Origin: Pseudomonas capeferrum
Lineage (GTDB): Bacteria > Pseudomonadota > Gammaproteobacteria > Pseudomonadales > Pseudomonadaceae
Assembly: GCF_000731675.1 (NCBI RefSeq)
Contig: NZ_JMIT01000001.1
Coordinates: 2,231,714 to 2,295,713, forward strand
Direction of reading: 5' to 3'
Length of the DNA: 64,000 nucleotides
This document shows, piece after piece, positions 18,502 to 31,162 of the stretch. Under the pieces are notes generated by a model. The model had not been told where the DNA came from. It ran no database searches and worked only from the letters and a program-made list of their open reading frames with translations. How positions within the stretch are numbered: the stretch's first letter is position 1; each line of letters starts with the position of its first letter. A program made the translations under genes and the position numbers.

Positions 18502-19815
18502 TCAGGCCAGCGCCTCGCGCGGCTTGCCCAGCATGCGGTCGTAGATCACGGCTGCGGCCAGGGTCACCACCGACGGCACCAGCCAGGCCAGGCCCTGATC
18601 ACTCAGCGGCAGGTGAGCGACGGCGTCCGGCAGTACATGCGCCAGGCTGCTGCCTTTGATCGCATCGACGACGCCGAACACCAGCGACACCAGCATGACC
18701 GGTGCGAGAATGCGCGTTGGCGAGTTCCACAGGTCTTTGACGAAGCTCAAGCCCACCACCACGATGCACGGCGGGTAGATCGCCGTCAGTACCGGGATCG
18801 AGAACATGATCAGCTTGGTCAGGCCCAGGTTGGAGATCAGCAACGAGAAGCCCGCCAAGATCACCACCAGTGCGCGATATGACAGCGGCAGGATCTGGCT
18901 GAAGTACTCGGCACAGGCGCAGGTCAGGCCGACCGCGGTCACCAGGCACGCCAACGCGATCAGCACGGCCAGGAAGCCACTGCCGAGCGAGCCAAAGGTA
19001 TGCTGCACATAGGCATGCAATACGGCCGCACCGTTGGTGGCGTCAGCCGCGATATCGTGGCTGCCCGCCCCCAGGCGGAACAGGCTGATGTACACCAGGG
19101 CCAGGCCGACACCGGCGATCAAGCCGGCGATGATGGCATAGCGGGTAATCAGCTTCGGCGATTCGACGCCTCGCGAGCGGATGGCATTGACGATGACGAT
19201 ACCGAACACCAGCGCGCCCAGGGTATCCATGGTCAGGTAACCATCGGAGAAGCCCTTGGAGAACGCCGCAGCCGCATAAGCAGGTTGCGCTTCACCGATG
19301 GTGCCGGCCGGCAGCGCGAACGCGGCGATACCCAGCACCGCCAAGGCGATGATCTTCAGCGGCGCGAGGAAGCGCCCAACGGTATCGAGCAGCTTGCCCG
19401 GATACATGGACACCGCCAGCACCACGATGAAGTACACCAGGCTGTAGAGGAACAGCGCCAACGGGCTTTCGCCGGTCAACGGTGCCACACCGACCTCGAA
19501 CGACACGGTCGCGGTACGCGGCGTCGCGAACAGCGGGCCGACCGACAAGTAGCACACGGCCGCCAACAGGCCACCGAAGAACTTGCCGATCGGGCTGCTC
19601 AGGGCATCCATGCCGCCACCGACCTTGGCCAGCGCGACCACGGTGATGACCGGTAGGCCCACGGCGGTCACCAGGAAGCCCAAGGCAGCCATCCACACGT
19701 GCGGGCCAGACTGCAGACCGACGATAGGCGGGAAGATGATATTGCCGGCGCCTACGAAAAGCGCAAACGTCATAAAGCCAAGCGCCAGGATATCCTGGCC
19801 TTTTAAAACTTTCAT
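18502..19815 (-). CDS. brnQ: Branched-chain amino acid transport system II carrier
   Basis: A 437-residue inner-membrane carrier of the LIVCS family with about twelve hydrophobic segments. The N-terminal [30 protein letters not shown] is the BrnQ hallmark. It imports leucine, isoleucine and valine with sodium or protons. I chose the ATG at 19815; a GTG five codons upstream is possible. It has its own terminator and a long leader with small inverted repeats. Confidence 0.93.
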   Translation of the reverse strand: MKVLKGQDILALGFMTFALFVGAGNIIFPPIVGLQSGPHVWMAALGFLVTAVGLPVITVVALAKVGGGMDALSSPIGKFFGGLLAAVCYLSVGPLFATPRTATVSFEVGVAPLTGESPLALFLYSLVYFIVVLAVSMYPGKLLDTVGRFLAPLKIIALAVLGIAAFALPAGTIGEAQPAYAAAAFSKGFSDGYLTMDTLGALVFGIVIVNAIRSRGVESPKLITRYAIIAGLIAGVGLALVYISLFRLGAGSHDIAADATNGAAVLHAYVQHTFGSLGSGFLAVLIALACLVTAVGLTCACAEYFSQILPLSYRALVVILAGFSLLISNLGLTKLIMFSIPVLTAIYPPCIVVVGLSFVKDLWNSPTRILAPVMLVSLVFGVVDAIKGSSLAHVLPDAVAHLPLSDQGLAWLVPSVVTLAAAVIYDRMLGKPREALA

Positions 19816-19857
19816 TTGAGGTAGTACCACACTGCTGAAATCGGGATTCGAGAAGGG

Positions 19858-19994
19858 ATTTCCCCATGGATGAGGGAAATGCTGCCCGGCTTGATGAGCC
19901 AGACCCGTTTAGCGTGTCGTTCCCTTTTGGGGGACGGGCACAGAGTGAACGCGTAGATTAACTGTTTTGACAGTCAAACGCACTGGCACAGTGC
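19858..19994. promoter_or_regulatory. brnQ upstream region with two short inverted repeats
   Basis: Within the 396-base gap between brnQ and sucD, ATTTCCC and GGGAAAT pair across nine bases at 19858-19880, and GCACTG-GCA-CAGTGC forms a compact palindrome at 19980-19994. They may be an RNA hairpin and a regulator site for brnQ. The rest of the gap holds only the sucD terminator. I see no gene in it. Confidence 0.3.
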
Positions 19995-20163
19995 TGCTTG
20001 TCCGATGTGCGTATGTGTTTGTCGTCTGTGCGACCGGGGACGGTGCAATTATCTCAGGGATCGGAAAAACGTCTTTGTGAAAATTCCTATCATACCCATC
20101 GAAAATTCCTAGTTGTCTGTTCCGGCCTCTTCGCGGGGCAAAAAAACACAATGTTGATAACGA

Positions 20164-20186
20164 CAAAGGCCACCCGAAGGTGGCCT
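20164..20186 (-). terminator. Rho-independent terminator of the suc operon
   Basis: On the minus strand AGGCCACC, TTCG and GGTGGCCT form an eight-base stem followed by TTGTCGTT, 26 bases after the sucD stop. Confidence 0.82.
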
Positions 20187-20211
20187 CTGTGCGCGTGGGG
20201 GGTAAAGCGTA

Positions 20212-21096
20212 TTACTTCTTGGCTTCCCAGCCAGTCAGCTCGGCCAGGGCCTTGCCGATGTCGGCCAGCGAACGCACGGTTTTAACACCTGCGTCCTGCA
20301 GCGCAGCGAACTTCTCGTCCGCAGTGCCTTTGCCGCCAGAGATGATGGCGCCAGCATGGCCCATGCGCTTGCCCGCAGGTGCGGTAACACCGGCGATGTA
20401 GGAAACGACAGGCTTGGTGACGTGGGCCTTGATGTAGGCCGCGGCTTCTTCTTCAGCCGAACCGCCGATCTCGCCGATCATGACGATCGCTTCGGTCTTC
20501 GGGTCTTCCTGGAACAGCTTCAGGATGTCGATGAAGTTGGAGCCTGGGATCGGGTCACCGCCGATGCCGACGCAGGTCGACTGGCCGAAGCCGGCGTCGG
20601 TGGTCTGCTTGACCGCTTCATAGGTCAGGGTGCCGGAACGCGAAACGATACCGACTTTGCCTGGCAGGTGGATGTGGCCTGGCATGATGCCGATCTTGCA
20701 CTCGCCCGGGGTGATGACACCTGGGCAGTTAGGGCCGATCAGGGTAACGCCCAGTTCGTCGCACTTGACCTTGGCATCCAGCATGTCCAGGGTAGGAATG
20801 CCTTCGGTGATGCAGACGATCAGCTTGATGCCGCCGAAGGCAGCTTCCAGGATCGAGTCTTTGCAGAACGGAGCCGGAACGTAGATGACCGAAGCATCAG
20901 CGCCGGTCGCTTCCACGGCTTCCTTGACGGTGTTGAACACCGGCAGGCCCAGGTGGGTGGTGCCACCCTTGCCTGGAGTAACGCCGCCGACCATCTTGGT
21001 GCCGTAGGCGATGGCTTGTTCGGAGTGGAAAGTACCCTGCGAGCCGGTGAAGCCCTGGCAGATGACTTTGGTGTCTTTATTGATCAGGACGCTCAT
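20212..21096 (-). CDS. sucD: Succinyl-CoA synthetase, alpha subunit
   Basis: A 294-residue subunit of the TCA enzyme that converts succinyl-CoA to succinate with nucleotide triphosphate formation. The N-terminal CoA-binding Rossmann domain shows [16 protein letters not shown]. The phosphorylated histidine is in KRMGHAGAI near the C-terminus. Length is standard. Its start overlaps the last base of sucC, so the subunits are co-translated. Confidence 0.98.
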   Translation of the reverse strand: MSVLINKDTKVICQGFTGSQGTFHSEQAIAYGTKMVGGVTPGKGGTTHLGLPVFNTVKEAVEATGADASVIYVPAPFCKDSILEAAFGGIKLIVCITEGIPTLDMLDAKVKCDELGVTLIGPNCPGVITPGECKIGIMPGHIHLPGKVGIVSRSGTLTYEAVKQTTDAGFGQSTCVGIGGDPIPGSNFIDILKLFQEDPKTEAIVMIGEIGGSAEEEAAAYIKAHVTKPVVSYIAGVTAPAGKRMGHAGAIISGGKGTADEKFAALQDAGVKTVRSLADIGKALAELTGWEAKK

Positions 21097-22262
21097 TACT
21101 TGCCCTCCGCAGCTTTGACAACTTGTTGAGCAGCGTCGGTCAGGCTGGTTGCCGCAATGATGTTCAAACCGCTTTCTGCCAGTACTTTAGCGCCCAGTTC
21201 GGCGTTGTTGCCTTCGAGGCGAACGACAACCGGAACTTTAACGCCGACTTCTTTCACTGCACCGATGATGCCTTCGGCAATCATGTCGCAGCGAACGATG
21301 CCGCCGAAGATGTTGACCAGAACGGCCGCGACATTGCTGTCGGACAGAATGATCTTGAACGCTTCGGTAACGCGCTCTTTGGTAGCACCGCCGCCAACGT
21401 CGAGGAAGTTGGCTGGCTTGCCACCATGCAGGTTGACGATGTCCATGGTACCCATGGCCAGGCCAGCACCGTTGACCATGCAGCCGATGTTGCCTTCCAG
21501 GGCCACGTAGTTCAGCTCGAAGCTGGCAGCGTGGGCTTCACGAGGATCGTCCTGCGACGGGTCGTGGAAGGTTTTCAGCTTAGGCTGGCGGTACATGGCG
21601 TTTGCGTCGATGTTGATCTTCGCATCCAGGCAGTGCAGGTCGCCGTCGGCCTTGATGACCAGCGGGTTGACTTCCAGCAGGGCCAGGTCGTGTTCTTTGA
21701 ACAGCTTGGCCAGGCCTACGAAAATCTTGGCGAACTGTGCAACTTGCTTGCCTTCCAGACCCAGCTGGAATGCCAGTTCACGACCCTGGAACGGCTGTGC
21801 GCCGACCAGTGGATCGATAGTAGCCTTGATGATCTTCTCAGGAGTTTCGTGAGCAACTTTCTCGATGTCCACGCCACCTTCGGTGGAGGCCATGAACACG
21901 ATGCGGCGGCTCGAGCGATCGACTACAGCGCCCAGGTACAGCTCTTTGGCGATGTCAGTGCAGGACTCGACCAGGATCTTGGTCACTGGCTGACCGTTGG
22001 CGTCGGTCTGGTAGGTTACCAGGCGCTTGCCCAACCATTGCGCAGCGAACGCCTTGGCGTCTTCCTTGCTGCGAACCAGCTTGACGCCGCCCGCTTTACC
22101 GCGACCACCTGCGTGAACCTGGGCTTTTACAACCCACTCGGAACCGCCGATCTTGTCGCAAGCTTCTGCTGCAGCTTCAGGGGTATCGACAGCGAAACCC
22201 TTGGATACTGGCAGGCCGTATTCAGCGAACAGCTGCTTACCCTGATACTCGTGAAGATTCAT
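21096..22262 (-). CDS. sucC: Succinyl-CoA synthetase, beta subunit
   Basis: A 388-residue subunit with an ATP-grasp domain at the N-terminus ([12 protein letters not shown], then [16 protein letters not shown]) and a C-terminal CoA-ligase domain ([17 protein letters not shown]). It binds the nucleotide and succinate. It is paired with sucD and lies about 170 bases after lpdG; that gap holds a GTGAGTC/GACTCAC stem at 22382-22405 but no convincing terminator, so read-through from lpdG is plausible. Confidence 0.98.
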   Translation of the reverse strand: MNLHEYQGKQLFAEYGLPVSKGFAVDTPEAAAEACDKIGGSEWVVKAQVHAGGRGKAGGVKLVRSKEDAKAFAAQWLGKRLVTYQTDANGQPVTKILVESCTDIAKELYLGAVVDRSSRRIVFMASTEGGVDIEKVAHETPEKIIKATIDPLVGAQPFQGRELAFQLGLEGKQVAQFAKIFVGLAKLFKEHDLALLEVNPLVIKADGDLHCLDAKINIDANAMYRQPKLKTFHDPSQDDPREAHAASFELNYVALEGNIGCMVNGAGLAMGTMDIVNLHGGKPANFLDVGGGATKERVTEAFKIILSDSNVAAVLVNIFGGIVRCDMIAEGIIGAVKEVGVKVPVVVRLEGNNAELGAKVLAESGLNIIAATSLTDAAQQVVKAAEGK

Positions 22263-22434
22263 GCTTTTTACCGTCTTCGTTAGGTACTGCGCTTCGGCGC
22301 TGCGCCATTACTGGCGCCGCACCACCTGTGACCGTTGACCCCGGGTTATCCCGTGTAGTCCGATCCGGCGAACTTTCCGCGGTGAGTCATGCACGCAAGA
22401 CTCACGACGGGCAGCCCGCCGTGGTTTCTTATAA

Positions 22435-23967
<1,533 letters not shown>

Positions 23968-25182
23968 TTAGATGTCCAGCAGCAGGCGAGACGGATCTTC
24001 CAGCAGGTTCTTGATGGTGACCAGGAAGGTTACCGCTTCCTTGCCGTCGATCAGGCGGTGATCGTACGACAGCGCCAGGTACATCATTGGGCGGATGACC
24101 ACTTGGCCGTTGATGGCCATCGGGCGCTGGATGATGTTGTGCATGCCGAGAATGGCAGCCTGTGGCGGGTTGACGATCGGGGTCGACATCATCGAACCGA
24201 AGGTGCCACCGTTGGTGATGGTGAAGGTGCCGCCGGTCATCTCTTCGATCGACAGCTTGCCGTCACGGGCCTTCTTGCCAAAGGTGGCGATGCCGTTCTC
24301 GATTTCAGCCAGGCTCATCGACTCGGCGTTACGCAGTACTGGAACCACCAGGCCACGGTCGCTGGAGACGGCAACGCCGACGTCGGCGAAGCCGTGGTAG
24401 ACGATGTCGTTGCCGTCGATCGAGGCGTTGACAGCCGGGAAGCGCTTCAGGGCTTCGGTGGCGGCCTTGACGAAGAACGACATGAAGCCCAGGCGTACGC
24501 CGTTGTGGGTCTTCTCGAACAGGTCCTTGTACTTCGAACGCAGGGCCATGACTTCGGTCATGTCGACTTCGTTGAAGGTGGTCAGCATCGCCATGTTGGA
24601 CTGGGCTTCGACCAGGCGCTCGGCAATCTTGGCACGCAGACGGGTCATCGGCACGCGCTTCTCGGTGCGATCACCAGCGGCGGTCACAACCGGGGCAGCA
24701 GCGGCAGGCTTGGCAGCCGGTGCTGCGGCAGGGGCCGACTTCTTGTTGGCGACTGCAGCAACCACGTCTTCCTTGGTAACGCGACCGCCTTTGCCGGTGC
24801 CGGCAACGGTAGCCAGGTCGATACCGTTTTCTTCGGCCAGCTTGCGCGCGGCAGGCGCGGCAACCGGGTCGTCTTCGCCAGCATCGGCGGCAGCGGCAGC
24901 CGGGGCAGCAGCGGCTGGGGCAGCGGCAGGCGCGGCAGCAGCGCCACCTTCAACGATCGAACCCAGCACTTCGTCGGACAGGACGGTGTCGCCCTCGCCC
25001 TTGACGATGTCACCCATCACGCCATCGGCGGTGGCCAGGACTTCCAGGACGACTTTGTCGGTCTCGATGTCGACGATCAGCTCGTCACGTTTGACGGCTT
25101 CGCCCGGCTTCTTGTGCCAGGTGGCAACGGTGCCATCGGCAACCGATTCCGGGAAGGTTGGGGCTTTGATCTCGATAGCCAT
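23968..25182 (-). CDS. sucB: 2-oxoglutarate dehydrogenase E2, dihydrolipoyl succinyltransferase
   Basis: A 404-residue E2 core. The lipoyl domain (residues 1-75) has the lipoylated lysine in ETDKVVLEV. An Ala/Pro-rich hinge follows, then a peripheral-subunit-binding domain ([13 protein letters not shown], about 110-145), a second Ala/Pro linker and the catalytic domain ending in [12 protein letters not shown], with the active-site histidine. It transfers succinyl to CoA. It is placed 42 bases after sucA. The Ala-rich linkers produce long open frames on the other strand, which are not genes. Confidence 0.98.
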
Positions 25183-25224
25183 TATCTGTGTTTCCTTAAA
25201 TTCGGTTTCAGGTGCGCGAAGGCG

Positions 25225-28056
25225 TTAGACAGTGAAGGCGTCTTGCAGCAGTTTTTCCTGCTGTTCGGCGTGCTTCGAAGCGTAACCACAGGCTGGCGCG
25301 GCAGAAGCGTCGCGGCCGGCGTATTCCAGGACCAGTGCCTTGTTGTGGCGGCCCAGGATACGGCGCATGTGGTGCTGGCTGCTGTACCAGGCGCCCTGGT
25401 TCATCGGTTCTTCCTGACACCAGACGGCATGCTTGAGGTTGGTGTATGGCGCCAGGATTTCGACCAGGTCGTCTTCCGGGAACGGATACAACTGCTCGAT
25501 ACGCACGATCGCGATGTCTTCACGGCCTTCGGCACGGCGTTTTTCCAGCAGGTCGTAGTAGACCTTGCCGCTGCACAGGACCAGGCGTTCGACCTTGGCC
25601 GGATCGAGGTTGTCGATTTCCGGGATCACGGTCTGGAACGAACCTTCTGCCAGGTCTTCCAGGGTCGAGATGGCCAGCTTGTGGCGCAGCAGCGACTTCG
25701 GCGTCAGGACGATCAGCGGCTTGCGCAGCGGACGGATGACCTGGCGACGCAGCAGGTGGTAGATCTGTGCCGGGGTAGTCGGTACGCACACCTGGATGTT
25801 GTGCTCGGCGCACAGCTGCAGGTAACGCTCCAGACGCGCGGACGAGTGCTCCGGCCCCTGCCCTTCGTAGCCGTGTGGCAGCAGCATGGTCAGACCGCAC
25901 AGGCGGCCCCACTTGTGCTCACCGCTGGTGATGAACTGGTCGATCACCACTTGCGCACCGTTGGCGAAGTCGCCGAACTGGGCTTCCCAGATCACCAGCG
26001 CGTTCGGCGTGGTGGTCGAGTAGCCGTATTCGAAGGCCAGTACCGCTTCTTCCGAAAGGAAGGAGTCGTACAGGTCGAAGCGCGGCTGGCCCGGGAACAG
26101 GTTCTGCAGCGGTACGTAGGTGCTGGCGTCCTTCTGGTTGTGCAACACCGCGTGGCGGTGCGAGAAGGTGCCGCGGCCGATGTCCTGGCCGGTCATGCGG
26201 ATCGGGTGACCTTCGAATTGCAGGGTGGCGTAAGCCATGGTCTCTGCGTAACCCCAGTTGATCGGCAAGCCACCGGCCTGCATCTTCTGGCGATCTTCGT
26301 AGATCTTCGACACCTGACGCTGGACGACGAAGCCTTCCGGCAGCTCGAGCAGCTTGGCCGACAGGTCCTGCAGGGTCTTGAGGTCGAAACGGGTGTCGTG
26401 ACGCGCGGTCCAGGCGTGGCCCAGGTACGGACGCCAGTCGACGAACAGCTCGCGGTTCGGCTCCTTGACCAGGCTCTTGACCACGTGCAGGCCGTTGTCC
26501 AGGGCGTTGCGGTACTCGTCGATCTTGGCCTGAGCACGCTCGGCGTCGATGCGACCGGCCTGGATCAGTGCCTCGGCATACAGCTCACGGGTGGTGCGCT
26601 GTTTGCTGATCTGCTGATACATCAGCGGCTGGGTACCGTTCGGCTCGTCGGCCTCGTTGTGGCCGCGACGGCGGTAGCAGACCAGGTCGACGACCACGTC
26701 ACGCTTGAACTGCATGCGGTAATCAATGGCCAGCTGGGTCACGAACAGCACGGCTTCCGGGTCATCCCCGTTGACGTGCAGGATCGGCGCCTGAATCATC
26801 TTGGCAACGTCGGTGGCGTACTCGGTGGAGCGCGCATCCAGCGGGTTGCTGATGGTGAAACCGACCTGGTTGTTGATCACGATGTGCACGGTACCGCCGG
26901 TCTTGAAACCGCGGGTCTGCGACATCTGGAAGGTTTCCAGGACCACGCCCTGGCCGGCGAATGCCGCATCACCGTGAATCGAGATCGGCAGTACCTTGTC
27001 GCCAACGGTGTCGTTGCGACGGTCCTGACGGGCGCGCACCGAACCCTCGACCACTGGCGAGACGATTTCCAGGTGGGACGGGTTGAACGCCATGGCCAGG
27101 TGAACTTCGCCACCGGTGGTCATCACGTTCGAAGAGAAGCCCTGGTGATACTTGACGTCACCGGAGCCCAGCTCGTTCATCTTCTTGCCTTCGAACTCGT
27201 CGAACAGCTCGCGCGGGTTCTTGCCGAAGGTGTTGACCAGCACGTTCAGACGGCCACGGTGGGCCATGCCGATCACGACTTCCTTGGTGCCGTAGGAGCC
27301 GGAGCGCTGGATCATCTCGTCCAGCATCGGGATCAGGCTTTCGCCACCCTCCAGGCCGAAACGCTTGGTGCCCGGATACTTGGTGCCCAGGTACTTCTCA
27401 AGCCCTTCACCGGCGGTCACGCGCTCGAGCAGGTGGGCCTGCACGTCAGCGGAAAACTCCGGACGGCCGCGCACGCTTTCGAGACGCTGCTGGAACCAGC
27501 TGCGCTGCTCGGAATCGACGATATGGGTGAACTCGGCGCCAATGGTGCGACAATATGTCTTCTGGAGCGCCTCGAAGATCTCGCGTAGGCTCGCTTCCTC
27601 TTTGCCGATGAACAGGTCGCCGGCACGGAAGGTCGTATCAAGATCGGCATTGGTCAAGCCGTAGTGATTGATCGACAGGTCTACGGGCGCAGGGCGCTGC
27701 CACAACCCCAACGGGTCGAGCTTGGCAGCCTGATGACCGCGCATACGATAGGCCTGGATCAGTCGCAGAACTTCAACCTGCTTCTTCTCGTGTTCACTGC
27801 TCACGCTCCCGGCGGATACCGGTTGGGCGCGGCGCTGGTTCTTTGCCAGCAGTACGAAATGGTCGCGGATTGTAGAGTGCGATACATCGGTAGCGGTGCT
27901 GCCGTCGGCTGGCAACTTCTGGAAGTAAGTGCGCCACTCTTCTGGCACAGCGTTAGGGTCGTGCAGGTAGAGTTCGTAGAGCTCTTCCACATATGCAGCG
28001 TTACCACCTGAAAGGTGGGCGCTTTCCCACATGCGCTGCATCACGCTTTCTTGCAT
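25225..28056 (-). CDS. sucA: 2-oxoglutarate dehydrogenase E1
   Basis: A 943-residue thiamine diphosphate enzyme that decarboxylates 2-oxoglutarate and succinylates E2-bound lipoate. The N-terminal segment YVEELYELYLHDPNAVP is the E2-binding region. The ThDP region includes GMAHRGRLNVLVN, HGDAAFAGQGVV and the GHNEADEP segment. The C-terminal part contains GYEGQGPEHSSAR. Length is normal. It begins the suc part of the operon about 245 bases after sdhB. Confidence 0.98.
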   Translation of the reverse strand: MQESVMQRMWESAHLSGGNAAYVEELYELYLHDPNAVPEEWRTYFQKLPADGSTATDVSHSTIRDHFVLLAKNQRRAQPVSAGSVSSEHEKKQVEVLRLIQAYRMRGHQAAKLDPLGLWQRPAPVDLSINHYGLTNADLDTTFRAGDLFIGKEEASLREIFEALQKTYCRTIGAEFTHIVDSEQRSWFQQRLESVRGRPEFSADVQAHLLERVTAGEGLEKYLGTKYPGTKRFGLEGGESLIPMLDEMIQRSGSYGTKEVVIGMAHRGRLNVLVNTFGKNPRELFDEFEGKKMNELGSGDVKYHQGFSSNVMTTGGEVHLAMAFNPSHLEIVSPVVEGSVRARQDRRNDTVGDKVLPISIHGDAAFAGQGVVLETFQMSQTRGFKTGGTVHIVINNQVGFTISNPLDARSTEYATDVAKMIQAPILHVNGDDPEAVLFVTQLAIDYRMQFKRDVVVDLVCYRRRGHNEADEPNGTQPLMYQQISKQRTTRELYAEALIQAGRIDAERAQAKIDEYRNALDNGLHVVKSLVKEPNRELFVDWRPYLGHAWTARHDTRFDLKTLQDLSAKLLELPEGFVVQRQVSKIYEDRQKMQAGGLPINWGYAETMAYATLQFEGHPIRMTGQDIGRGTFSHRHAVLHNQKDASTYVPLQNLFPGQPRFDLYDSFLSEEAVLAFEYGYSTTTPNALVIWEAQFGDFANGAQVVIDQFITSGEHKWGRLCGLTMLLPHGYEGQGPEHSSARLERYLQLCAEHNIQVCVPTTPAQIYHLLRRQVIRPLRKPLIVLTPKSLLRHKLAISTLEDLAEGSFQTVIPEIDNLDPAKVERLVLCSGKVYYDLLEKRRAEGREDIAIVRIEQLYPFPEDDLVEILAPYTNLKHAVWCQEEPMNQGAWYSSQHHMRRILGRHNKALVLEYAGRDASAAPACGYASKHAEQQEKLLQDAFTV

Positions 28057-28156
28057 GCTTGGTCACCCTCGGTTAGGGGACGATCGGCGAGAGCCACAGC
28101 AAACCTGGAAAAGTCCGAACACAGCGACTGAACCACGCCACTTGGATCCTGCTGAT

Positions 28157-28178
28157 TTTCCGGGTACCAGCCCGGAAA
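28157..28178. promoter_or_regulatory. Strong hairpin in the sdhB-sucA gap
   Basis: TTTCCGGG, a six-base loop and CCCGGAAA form an eight-base perfect stem. A second stem, GTGCGGG / CCCGCAC, lies at 28251-28271 nearer sdhB. Neither has a T run on the minus strand, so they look more like RNA processing, stability or attenuation elements than terminators. They sit in the 245-base sdhB-sucA gap, which holds no gene. Confidence 0.5.
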
Positions 28179-28301
28179 GCCCCTGCTGGTCTCATATCTT
28201 CATAGGTAATGAGCGCGGGCTTTGTGGGCCCTTGCTCGAGTTTTACCTCAGTGCGGGCTCACCACCCGCACCTCGGCTTACTGCAGGTACAACTCGATGA
28301 A

Positions 28302-29006
28302 TCAGGTGCCGCTTTGCAGCAGCATGTTACGTACGTGACCGATTGCCTTGGTCGGGTTCAGACCTTTCGGGCAAACGTTTACGCAGTTCATGATCCCGCG
28401 GCAGCGGAATACGCTGAACGGGTCATCCAGGGACGCCAGGCGCTCCTGAGTCTTGGTGTCACGGCTGTCGGCCAGGAAGCGATAGGCCTGCAGCAAAGCA
28501 GCGGGGCCCAGGAACTTGTCCGGGTTCCACCAGAACGATGGGCAGGAAGTCGAGCAGCAAGCGCACAGAATGCACTCGTACAGACCGTCCAGCTTGTCAC
28601 GCTCTTCTGGCGACTGCAGACGCTCGATGGCCGGAGGCGGCGTATCGTTCTGCAGGAATGGCTTCACCTTCTCGTACTGCTTGTAGAAGATGCTCATGTC
28701 GACGACCAGGTCACGAATGACCGGCAGGCCCGGCAGCGGGCGCAGCACCAGCTTGTTGCCCTTGACCACGCCCGACAGCGGGGTGATGCAGGCCAGGCCA
28801 TTCTTGCCGTTCATGTTCATGCCATCGGAACCGCACACGCCTTCACGGCACGAGCGACGGTACGAGAAACCCTCGTCCTTTTCCTTGATCAGTGCCAGCA
28901 CGTCCAGAACCATCAGGTCCTTGCCGCCGGTATCGACGTCGAACGACTCCATCTTGGGCGCCGAGTCGGTGTCGGGGTTGTAACGGTAAACTTCGACTTT
29001 CAACAT
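28302..29006 (-). CDS. sdhB: Succinate dehydrogenase iron-sulfur subunit
   Basis: A 234-residue subunit carrying three iron-sulfur clusters. CREGVCGSDGMNMNGKNGLAC binds the 2Fe-2S cluster; CILCACCSTSCPSFWWN and CRGIMNCVNVCPKGLNP bind the 4Fe-4S and 3Fe-4S clusters. It passes electrons from SdhA to the quinone site at the membrane. The start at 29006 (MLKVEVYRYN) is typical. Last of the sdh genes. Confidence 0.98.
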   Translation of the reverse strand: MLKVEVYRYNPDTDSAPKMESFDVDTGGKDLMVLDVLALIKEKDEGFSYRRSCREGVCGSDGMNMNGKNGLACITPLSGVVKGNKLVLRPLPGLPVIRDLVVDMSIFYKQYEKVKPFLQNDTPPPAIERLQSPEERDKLDGLYECILCACCSTSCPSFWWNPDKFLGPAALLQAYRFLADSRDTKTQERLASLDDPFSVFRCRGIMNCVNVCPKGLNPTKAIGHVRNMLLQSGT

Positions 29007-29017
29007 AGCAGCCACCC

Positions 29018-30790
29018 TTAGTAAGTCCGGATTTTTGGCTCGAAGGCCGGTACGGTCTTCGGCGCAAAGTTGACGCCACGCTTGGCAACGCGCTTCTCAC
29101 CCGGGTAGTACAGGGTGTGGCACAGCCAGTTCTCGTCGTCACGGTCTTCGAAGTCTTCACGGGCGTGAGCGCCGCGCGACTCTTTACGGGCTTCGGCCGC
29201 AATGGCGGTAGCTTCGGCAACTTCCAGCAGGTTCTGCAGCTCCAGCGCTTCGATACGCGCGGTGTTGAAGGCCTGGGACTTGTCGTTGATCTTCACGTTG
29301 GCGATGCGGTCACGCAGGCCCGCCAGCTGCTCGATACCCTTCTGCATGTATTCGCCAGTACGGAATACACCGAAGTAGTTCTGCATGCAGCTTTGCAGCT
29401 CGCGCTTGAGGCTTGCCACGTCTTCGCCAGTGGTGCGCTCGTTGAGCTTGTTCAGGCGGTTCAGGGCAACGTCGACATCGGTATCGCTGGCATCGCGGTA
29501 CTCGACGCCTTCGGTCAGCGCCTTCTCCAGGTGCAGGCCGGCAGCACGGCCAAACACTACCAGGTCGAGCAGCGAGTTGCCGCCCAGGCGGTTGGCACCG
29601 TGGACCGATACGCACGCCACTTCACCTACGGCGAACAGGCCCGGGATGATGTGGTCCTTGCCTTCGGCGTCCATGGTGATGGCCTGGCCATGAATGTTGG
29701 TGGCAACACCACCCATCATGTAGTGGCAGGTCGGTACGACCGGCACCGGCGCGACAACCGGGTCGACGTGGGCGAAGGTCTTGGACAGTTCGCAGATACC
29801 TGGCAGACGGCTGTGCAGCACTTCCTCGCCCAGGTGGTCCAGCTTCAGCAGTACGTGGTCCTTGTTCGGGCCCACGCCGTTGCCGGCGATGATCTCTTTG
29901 ACCATGGAACGGGCAACCACGTCGCGGCCGGCCAGGTCTTTCGCGTTCGGCGCGTAACGCTCCATGAAGCGCTCGCCGTGGGCGTTGATCAGGTAGCCAC
30001 CTTCACCGCGGCAACCCTCGGTGACCAGTACACCGGCGCCGGCGATGCCGGTTGGGTGGAACTGCCACATTTCGATGTCCTGCACCGGCACGCCGGCACG
30101 CAGGGCCATGCCGACACCGTCACCGGTGTTGATCAGGGCGTTGGTGGTCGAGGCGTAGATACGGCCCGCACCGCCAGTAGCCAGAACGGTGGCCTTGGAC
30201 TTGATGTACAGGGTTTCGCCGGTTTCGATGCAGATCGCGATCACACCGACGAACGCGCCGTCCTGGTTCTTCACCAGGTCAACCGCGTAGTACTCGTTCA
30301 GGAAGGTGGTGCCCGCTTTCAGGTTGCCCTGATAGAGGGTGTGCAGCAGTGCGTGACCGGTACGGTCGGACGCTGCGCAGGTACGAGCAGCCTGGCCGCC
30401 TTTGCCGAAGTCCTTGGACTGGCCACCGAACGGACGCTGGTAGATACGGCCGGTTTCGGTGCGCGAGAACGGCAGGCCCATGTGGTCCAGCTCGAAGACC
30501 GCAGCCGGGCCCTCCTGACACATGTATTCGATAGCGTCCTGGTCACCGATGTAGTCGGAACCTTTGACGGTATCGTACATGTGCCAGCGCCAGTCGTCGT
30601 TCGGGTCGGCCGAAGCGATGGCGCAGGTGATGCCGCCCTGGGCGGATACAGTGTGCGAACGGGTCGGGAAGACCTTGGTGACCACGGCAGTCTTGTGACC
30701 GCCCTGTGCCAGCTGCAGCGCTGCGCGCATGCCGGCGCCGCCGCCGCCAATGATGATGGCGTCGAAGGAAATAGTAGGAATGCTAGCCAT
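29018..30790 (-). CDS. sdhA: Succinate dehydrogenase flavoprotein subunit
   Basis: A 590-residue subunit that oxidises succinate to fumarate. The FAD-binding loop is [17 protein letters not shown]; the covalent FAD histidine lies in SHTVSAQGG, and the active-site region includes [22 protein letters not shown]. It sits on the cytoplasmic face bound to SdhB. Positioned between sdhD and sdhB as in other proteobacteria. Confidence 0.98.
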   Translation of the reverse strand: MASIPTISFDAIIIGGGGAGMRAALQLAQGGHKTAVVTKVFPTRSHTVSAQGGITCAIASADPNDDWRWHMYDTVKGSDYIGDQDAIEYMCQEGPAAVFELDHMGLPFSRTETGRIYQRPFGGQSKDFGKGGQAARTCAASDRTGHALLHTLYQGNLKAGTTFLNEYYAVDLVKNQDGAFVGVIAICIETGETLYIKSKATVLATGGAGRIYASTTNALINTGDGVGMALRAGVPVQDIEMWQFHPTGIAGAGVLVTEGCRGEGGYLINAHGERFMERYAPNAKDLAGRDVVARSMVKEIIAGNGVGPNKDHVLLKLDHLGEEVLHSRLPGICELSKTFAHVDPVVAPVPVVPTCHYMMGGVATNIHGQAITMDAEGKDHIIPGLFAVGEVACVSVHGANRLGGNSLLDLVVFGRAAGLHLEKALTEGVEYRDASDTDVDVALNRLNKLNERTTGEDVASLKRELQSCMQNYFGVFRTGEYMQKGIEQLAGLRDRIANVKINDKSQAFNTARIEALELQNLLEVAEATAIAAEARKESRGAHAREDFEDRDDENWLCHTLYYPGEKRVAKRGVNFAPKTVPAFEPKIRTY

Positions 30791-30793
30791 GGA

Positions 30794-31162
30794 TCAGATA
30801 CCCCAGAGAATCTGCACACCCCAGACGAAGTAAGCGAACATCGCAACGCCGCATACCGCCTGGAACAGGAAACGAATCGCAGTTGCCGACTTGCCGAACG
30901 CCATCGGCGTCAGGTAGTCGGTGGCAATGGTCCACATGCCGACCCAGGCGTGAGCGCCCAGGGCAACGAGGGCCAGCAGACTGAAGATCCGCATCGCGTT
31001 GTTGGAGAACAGACCGTGCCACTGGGCATAGTCGATACCTGGGTGGGCTACGACGTAACCGATCAGGAAGAGGAAGTAAGCCGCGAGAACGACCGCAGAG
31101 ACGCGCTGTGCCATCCAGTCATAGAGGCCCGAACGCGACAGGTTCGTGACATTGGTTACCAT
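30794..31162 (-). CDS. sdhD: Succinate dehydrogenase membrane anchor subunit
   Basis: A 122-residue membrane protein with three hydrophobic segments, at about residues 20-40, 55-80 and 93-115. It helps anchor the complex and forms part of the quinone and heme b site; the GAHAWVGMW segment has the heme-ligand histidine region. The ATG at 31162 overlaps the end of sdhC by seven bases, so translation is coupled. Confidence 0.95.
   Translation of the reverse strand: MVTNVTNLSRSGLYDWMAQRVSAVVLAAYFLFLIGYVVAHPGIDYAQWHGLFSNNAMRIFSLLALVALGAHAWVGMWTIATDYLTPMAFGKSATAIRFLFQAVCGVAMFAYFVWGVQILWGI

Noticed and set aside
24670..24960. Alanine-rich repeats as a separate repeat element
   Set aside because: They are the flexible linkers of the E2 subunit sucB.
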